A DNA stretch of 64,000 nucleotides. Source: Pseudomonas sp. Irchel s3h17. Lineage in GTDB: Bacteria; Pseudomonadota; Gammaproteobacteria; Pseudomonadales; Pseudomonadaceae. Numbering within the stretch: position 1 is the stretch's first letter; each line of letters opens with the position of its first letter. The position numbers were made by a program, and so were the translations under genes. Shown here piece by piece: positions 57,404 through 64,000 of this stretch. The stretch spans positions 152,593 to 216,592 of the forward strand of contig NZ_FYDL01000006.1 of NCBI RefSeq assembly GCF_900187505.1. Reading direction: 5' to 3'. The notes under the pieces were generated by a model. The model did no database searches, was not told the DNA's origin, and saw nothing but the letters and a program-made list of their open reading frames with translations.

Positions 57404-57879
57404 AAATATTTACCCTTAAACAAGTAACGATGGGATAACTTCAGAAAACTTAGAACACGTTAATCATTGAACTTTCTGATCGAATAACAACGATTTTCAC
57501 GACGACATAGCGGGTAGATTTCCTACATAACAGGCCTGCCACGGTAAAGCCTGAAGTGACTTCAGGGTCAACGCAAAGCCCCGTGCTTGATAGCGGCAAA
57601 TCGCTCTTCGCGACGAAATGCCGCAGCGCACTGTCGAAACGGACCGGTGCCCTCATGAATAAAACAACCTGGCAAGAGCACTTCAGCAGATAAGCCTAGA
57701 GCTTTTGTTTCGTCATGTTGCATATCCTACAAACACCCTCGCCTGACACTTCATATCCTAATGTAAAAAATGACCGCCAAACCGCGGATAACGTATTTGT
57801 AATTATCCAGTCACCTTGCTGATAAGTGCGGACTACTACAGTCACGCCAATCAATTTCCACTTTGAAGGAAAGACTAAA
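57404..57879. promoter_or_regulatory. Divergent czcRS / czcCBA control region
   Basis: 476 bases, AT-richer than the flanks. A perfect palindrome CTGAAG-TGA-CTTCAG sits at 57551-57565, and the half-site ACTTCAG recurs near 57438. These are candidate CzcR-P binding sites; the match to a published box has not been verified. No gene is seen here. Confidence 0.5.
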
Positions 57880-59157
57880 GTGCATGGGTACAGTGCGGTC
57901 ATCCACCCCCCCAGGATCAGCAAATTAATAGCCCTTCCCGGTGTCCTGCTCATCACCGCGATGCTCCTTGGTACTTCGTTGCCTGCCGTTGCGCAGGGAC
58001 CGACGCTGACCCTGGACCAGGCCCTCGACAGCGCCTTCGCCAACAACCCGGAGCTGGCGGCCGCGCAATGGGACGTGGGTATCGCCCAAGGTGAACGCCA
58101 ACAGGCCGGGATGATCCCCAACCCGGAACTGTCCTGGGAAGCCGAGGACACCCGGCGCGAATCCCGCACCACCACGATGATGCTCAGCCAGCCCCTGGAA
58201 CTGGGCGGCAAACGCGGCGCCCGAATCGAAGTCGCCAGCCGCGCGCAGGATGCGGTCAATGTCGACCTGGAGCGCAAACGCAACGGGTTGCGAGCCGATG
58301 TGATCGCCGCCTTCTATGGCTCGTTCACCGCACAGCAACGCCTGCAACTGACGCAACAATCCCTGCAATTGGCCGAGCGTGGCTTGAGTGTTGCCCAAGG
58401 GCAAATCAACGCGGGCAAATCGTCGCCCGTCGAAGCGACTCGCGCGCAGGTGCAATTGTCAGAGGTGCGTCTTGAACTGCGGCGTGCCGAACGGGACCAG
58501 GCCAACGCCTTTCAGCAACTGGCGCAAGTCACGGGGGCGCCACAGGCCGGTTTTTCCCGCGTCGAGGCCCCGGCCACCCCGCCGCCCGCCATTCCGCCTT
58601 CCCCGCTGTTGCTGGGTCGCCTCGCCGAGACTGCCGAGATGCGTCTGGCGCGGTTGAAAATCACTGAGAAAGAAGCCGCGTTGGACCTGGAAAGAGCCCG
58701 GCGCATTCCTAACCTGACGGTGAGCGTGGGTAGCCAGTACAGCGAAACCGACCGCGAGCGGGTCAATGTCGTCGGCCTGTCGATGCCCATTCCCTTGTTC
58801 GACCGCAACCAGGGCAACGTCCTGGCCGCCGCCCGCCGGGCCGACCAGGCGCAGGACCTGCGCAACGCCGCCGAGCTGCGCCTGCGCAGCGAAATCCAGT
58901 CCAGCCTTGACCAATGGGCCACCGCCAGCACCGAAGTGAAAGCCTTCAACCAGGTGATCCTGCCGGCCGCGCAAAGCGCCGTCGACACCGCCACCCGTGG
59001 CTTTGAAATGGGCAAGTTCAACTTCCTCGATGTACTCGACGCCCAGCGCACGCTGATCAGAGCGCGTAGCCAGTACATCCAGGCCATGGCCGATTCCACC
59101 GACGCCTGGGTACGCATAGAACGCATTTACGGCGATACCCGCGCCCTCACCCCCTGA
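57880..59157 (+). CDS. czcC: Outer-membrane factor CzcC of the metal efflux system
   Basis: About 425 residues if the GTG at 57880 is used (AAGGAAAG 6 bases upstream); a GTG at 57826 would lack a ribosome site. A signal peptide (ALPGVLLITAMLLGTSLPAVAQ) precedes TolC-like repeats: LDQALDSAFANNPELAAAQWDV and the mirrored MRLARLKITEKEAALDLERA half. It forms the trimeric exit duct for the CzcBA pump across the outer membrane. First gene of czcCBA. Confidence 0.9.
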   Translation: MHGYSAVIHPPRISKLIALPGVLLITAMLLGTSLPAVAQGPTLTLDQALDSAFANNPELAAAQWDVGIAQGERQQAGMIPNPELSWEAEDTRRESRTTTMMLSQPLELGGKRGARIEVASRAQDAVNVDLERKRNGLRADVIAAFYGSFTAQQRLQLTQQSLQLAERGLSVAQGQINAGKSSPVEATRAQVQLSEVRLELRRAERDQANAFQQLAQVTGAPQAGFSRVEAPATPPPAIPPSPLLLGRLAETAEMRLARLKITEKEAALDLERARRIPNLTVSVGSQYSETDRERVNVVGLSMPIPLFDRNQGNVLAAARRADQAQDLRNAAELRLRSEIQSSLDQWATASTEVKAFNQVILPAAQSAVDTATRGFEMGKFNFLDVLDAQRTLIRARSQYIQAMADSTDAWVRIERIYGDTRALTP

Positions 59158-59235
59158 ATCCTTTTCAACCGACGTTTTTTCTCACCCGCGCAGTCGAGCC
59201 ATGGCCCGCTTGGCGCCAGGGTGCAAGGAGTTTGC

Positions 59236-60438
59236 ATGGACAAAAAAATATTCCTGGCCATCGCGTTGACCCTGATGGCCGGCGTCGGCCTGGGCTCATT
59301 GCTGATGGGCAAGGCTCAGCCCTCCGCCACCAACGAGCAGGCCCAGGCCGACCAGGGCGCTGCAGAGCCCGCCGGCGCCGACACCCACGATGAGGAGGAG
59401 CCCGAGGGCGAAGGTCACCTGGCGCTCAGCGATGAACAGATCAAGGCGGCCGGCATCCAGTTGGCCGAAACCCGGGCGCAGGCCATCGGCCTGGCATTGC
59501 CCTTTCCCGGCGAAATCCGTTTCGACGAAGACCGCACCGCGCACGTGGTGCCCCGCGCCACCGGCGTGGTCGAGCAAGTGCTGGTCAACCTCGGGCAGTC
59601 GGTGAAAAAAGGCCAGCTGCTGGCGGTGATCGCCAGCCAGCAGGTCTCCGAGCAGCGCAGTGAACAGGCCGCGGCCCAGCGGCGCGTGGAACTGGCGCGT
59701 ACCACCTATGAGCGTGAACGCCAGTTGTGGCAGGACAGGATCTCCGCCGAGCAGGACGTCCTGCTGGCGCGCCAGGCCCTGCAAGAAGCAGAAATCGCCC
59801 TGAACAACGCCCGGCAGAAAATCAGCGCCCTGAGCGGCAGCACCACCGCCCAGGGCGGCAACCGTTATGAGCTGCGGGCGCCGTTCGATGGCGTGGTGGT
59901 GGAAAAACACCTGACCCTCGGCGAAGTGGTCAACGACACCACCAGCGTGTTGACCCTCTCCGACCTGTCGCGGGTCTGGGTGACCTTTGGCGTGTCGCCC
60001 AAGGATTTGAACAGCGTGCTGGTGGGCAAGTCGGTGACGGTCAACGCCCCGGAACTGAAGGCCGAAGTGACCGGCACCGTGTCGTACGTCGGCAGCTTGC
60101 TGGGGGAGCAAACCCGCACCGCCACGGTCCGCGTCACCCTGGAAAACCCCCAGGGCGCCTGGCGGCCGGGGCTGTTCGTCAACGTCCGGGTGAGCACCGA
60201 CACCCGCCAGGCCAGGGTCGCGGTACCGGAAGCCGCGATCCAGACCGTCGAGGAGCAACCCACGGTGTTCGTGCGCACGGATGACGGCTTCAAGGCGCAA
60301 CCGGTGGTGCTCGGCAGTCGCGCCGCCGGCCAGGTTGAAATCACCCAGGGACTGGAGGCCGGGGTGCTCGTCGCCACGACCGGCAGCTTCGTCCTCAAGT
60401 CAGAACTGGGCAAGGCCTCGGCCGAGCACGCTCACTGA
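59236..60438 (+). CDS. czcB: Membrane fusion protein CzcB
   Basis: 400 residues from the ATG at 59236 (AAGGAG upstream). N-terminal anchor or signal (IFLAIALTLMAGVGLGSLL), a Glu/Asp/His-rich segment (DTHDEEEPEGEGH) likely to touch metal ions, then a periplasmic adaptor fold: two lipoyl halves around a helical hairpin (VVPRATGVVEQVLVNLGQSV and YELRAPFDGVVVEKHLTLG), a beta-barrel and a C-terminal EHAH. It bridges CzcA and CzcC. It follows czcC after 78 bases and precedes czcA by 26. Confidence 0.93.
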   Translation: MDKKIFLAIALTLMAGVGLGSLLMGKAQPSATNEQAQADQGAAEPAGADTHDEEEPEGEGHLALSDEQIKAAGIQLAETRAQAIGLALPFPGEIRFDEDRTAHVVPRATGVVEQVLVNLGQSVKKGQLLAVIASQQVSEQRSEQAAAQRRVELARTTYERERQLWQDRISAEQDVLLARQALQEAEIALNNARQKISALSGSTTAQGGNRYELRAPFDGVVVEKHLTLGEVVNDTTSVLTLSDLSRVWVTFGVSPKDLNSVLVGKSVTVNAPELKAEVTGTVSYVGSLLGEQTRTATVRVTLENPQGAWRPGLFVNVRVSTDTRQARVAVPEAAIQTVEEQPTVFVRTDDGFKAQPVVLGSRAAGQVEITQGLEAGVLVATTGSFVLKSELGKASAEHAH

Positions 60439-60464
60439 TCCACCACTGGCACAAGAAGGTCACT

Positions 60465-63635
<3,171 letters not shown>

Positions 63636-63690
63636 CCCAGCCGAACCAAACCACCGCCCCCGGTTATCGGTGGCGGTTATCCAACCCCTA
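63636..63690 (+). terminator. Weak hairpin after czcA
   Basis: CCACCG (63651-63656) pairs with CGGTGG (63668-63673). It has no T-run and is only a candidate operon end; the REP elements follow. Confidence 0.35.
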
Positions 63691-64000
63691 CCCCGTGGCA
63701 AGCGAGCTTGCTCGCGCTGGGGTGCGAAGCAGCCCCAAGACCGGTAACCGAGGTCTTTCTGACAAACCACCATCGCCTTCCCAGGGCCGCTGCGCAGCCC
63801 AGCGGGAGCAAGCTCCCTCGCCACGACGACAGCGTTCAGTCAAGGAAGTGGCGTCGTACGCAGGCCCCGTGGCGAGCGAGCTTGCTCGCGCTGGGGTGCG
63901 AAGCAGCCCCAAAACCGGTAACCGAGGTCTTTCTGACAGACCACCATCGCCTTCCCAGGGCCGCTGCGCAGCCCAGCGGGAGCAAGCTCCCTCGCCACGA
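63691..64000. repeat. Tandemly duplicated BIME unit, period 174 bp
   Basis: The block from 63691 to 63829 recurs from 63865 to the window end with only scattered single-base differences. Each copy has CGAGCTTGCTCG REP core, a middle part with ACCGAGGTCTTTCTGACA and an opposite arm AGCGGGAGCAAGCTCCCTCG. A 35-base spacer separates the copies. The array may continue beyond the window. Confidence 0.9.

Noticed and set aside
63691..64000. CRISPR-like repetition at the window end
   Set aside because: Only two long copies with internal dyads, no short regular repeat-spacer pattern; these are REP elements.

Overview
The window looks like a chromosomal segment of a fluorescent-group Pseudomonas. It is GC-rich, carries the typical Pseudomonas REP/BIME palindromes (cores such as GTGGGAGCGGGC and GCGAGGGAGCTTGCTCCC), and has the bkdR-bkdA1A2B-lpdV gene order known from Pseudomonas putida. 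Assignments rest on reading protein motifs by eye; no database search was run.

Layout. 0-3.4 kb: end of an EAL phosphodiesterase, a di-haem cytochrome c peroxidase and a membrane histidine kinase, chained by ATGA overlaps. 3.4-4.0 kb: a scar holding a truncated receiver gene and a dead phage-integrase tail. 4-9.6 kb: ABC-F ATPase YbiT (TTG start), an MFS carrier, PssA-type phosphatidylserine synthase, and a TetR-DUF1348 pair with a clear operator. 9.8-14.6 kb: a DUF3313 lipoprotein, a ToxR/ToxS-like membrane pair, a CSS-EAL phosphodiesterase and a small outer-membrane barrel. 14.7-18.3 kb: AraC regulator, TSUP carrier, NudC and a dienoyl-CoA isomerase.

18.3-28 kb is a reductive pyrimidine degradation locus. 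It has an NCS1 permease and beta-ureidopropionase facing away from dihydropyrimidinase and the PreT/PreA dihydropyrimidine dehydrogenase, plus a RutR-like TetR regulator. An orphan RHS-core gene with an AT-rich tail sits between preA and that regulator. 28-30 kb: a TSUP carrier beside a persulfide-dioxygenase-like metallo-hydrolase. 30-37 kb: branched-chain keto-acid dehydrogenase operon with its Lrp-type regulator, then ilvE. 37-42 kb: LysR/LysE, ArsR/P450, FKBP and a GGDEF cyclase. 42-50 kb: CPA2 antiporter, AlkD-like protein, and LysR facing a GMC oxidoreductase and MHS transporter.

50-51.3 kb is a gene-poor stretch with a 182-bp nested inverted repeat, a likely small RNA and one small ORF. 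It is followed by mgtA, a SLOG-fold protein and an outer-membrane protein. 55-63.6 kb: a CzcRS two-component system facing a complete CzcCBA heavy-metal efflux system. The window ends in a tandemly duplicated REP element.

The parts most worth a second look are the ToxR/ToxS-like plus CSS-EAL cluster (three membrane proteins, each with periplasmic cysteine pairs), the orphan RHS gene, the island scar at 3.4-4.0 kb, the operator-embedded TetR promoter and the structured region upstream of mgtA. No rRNA, tRNA, CRISPR array or complete insertion sequence was seen.
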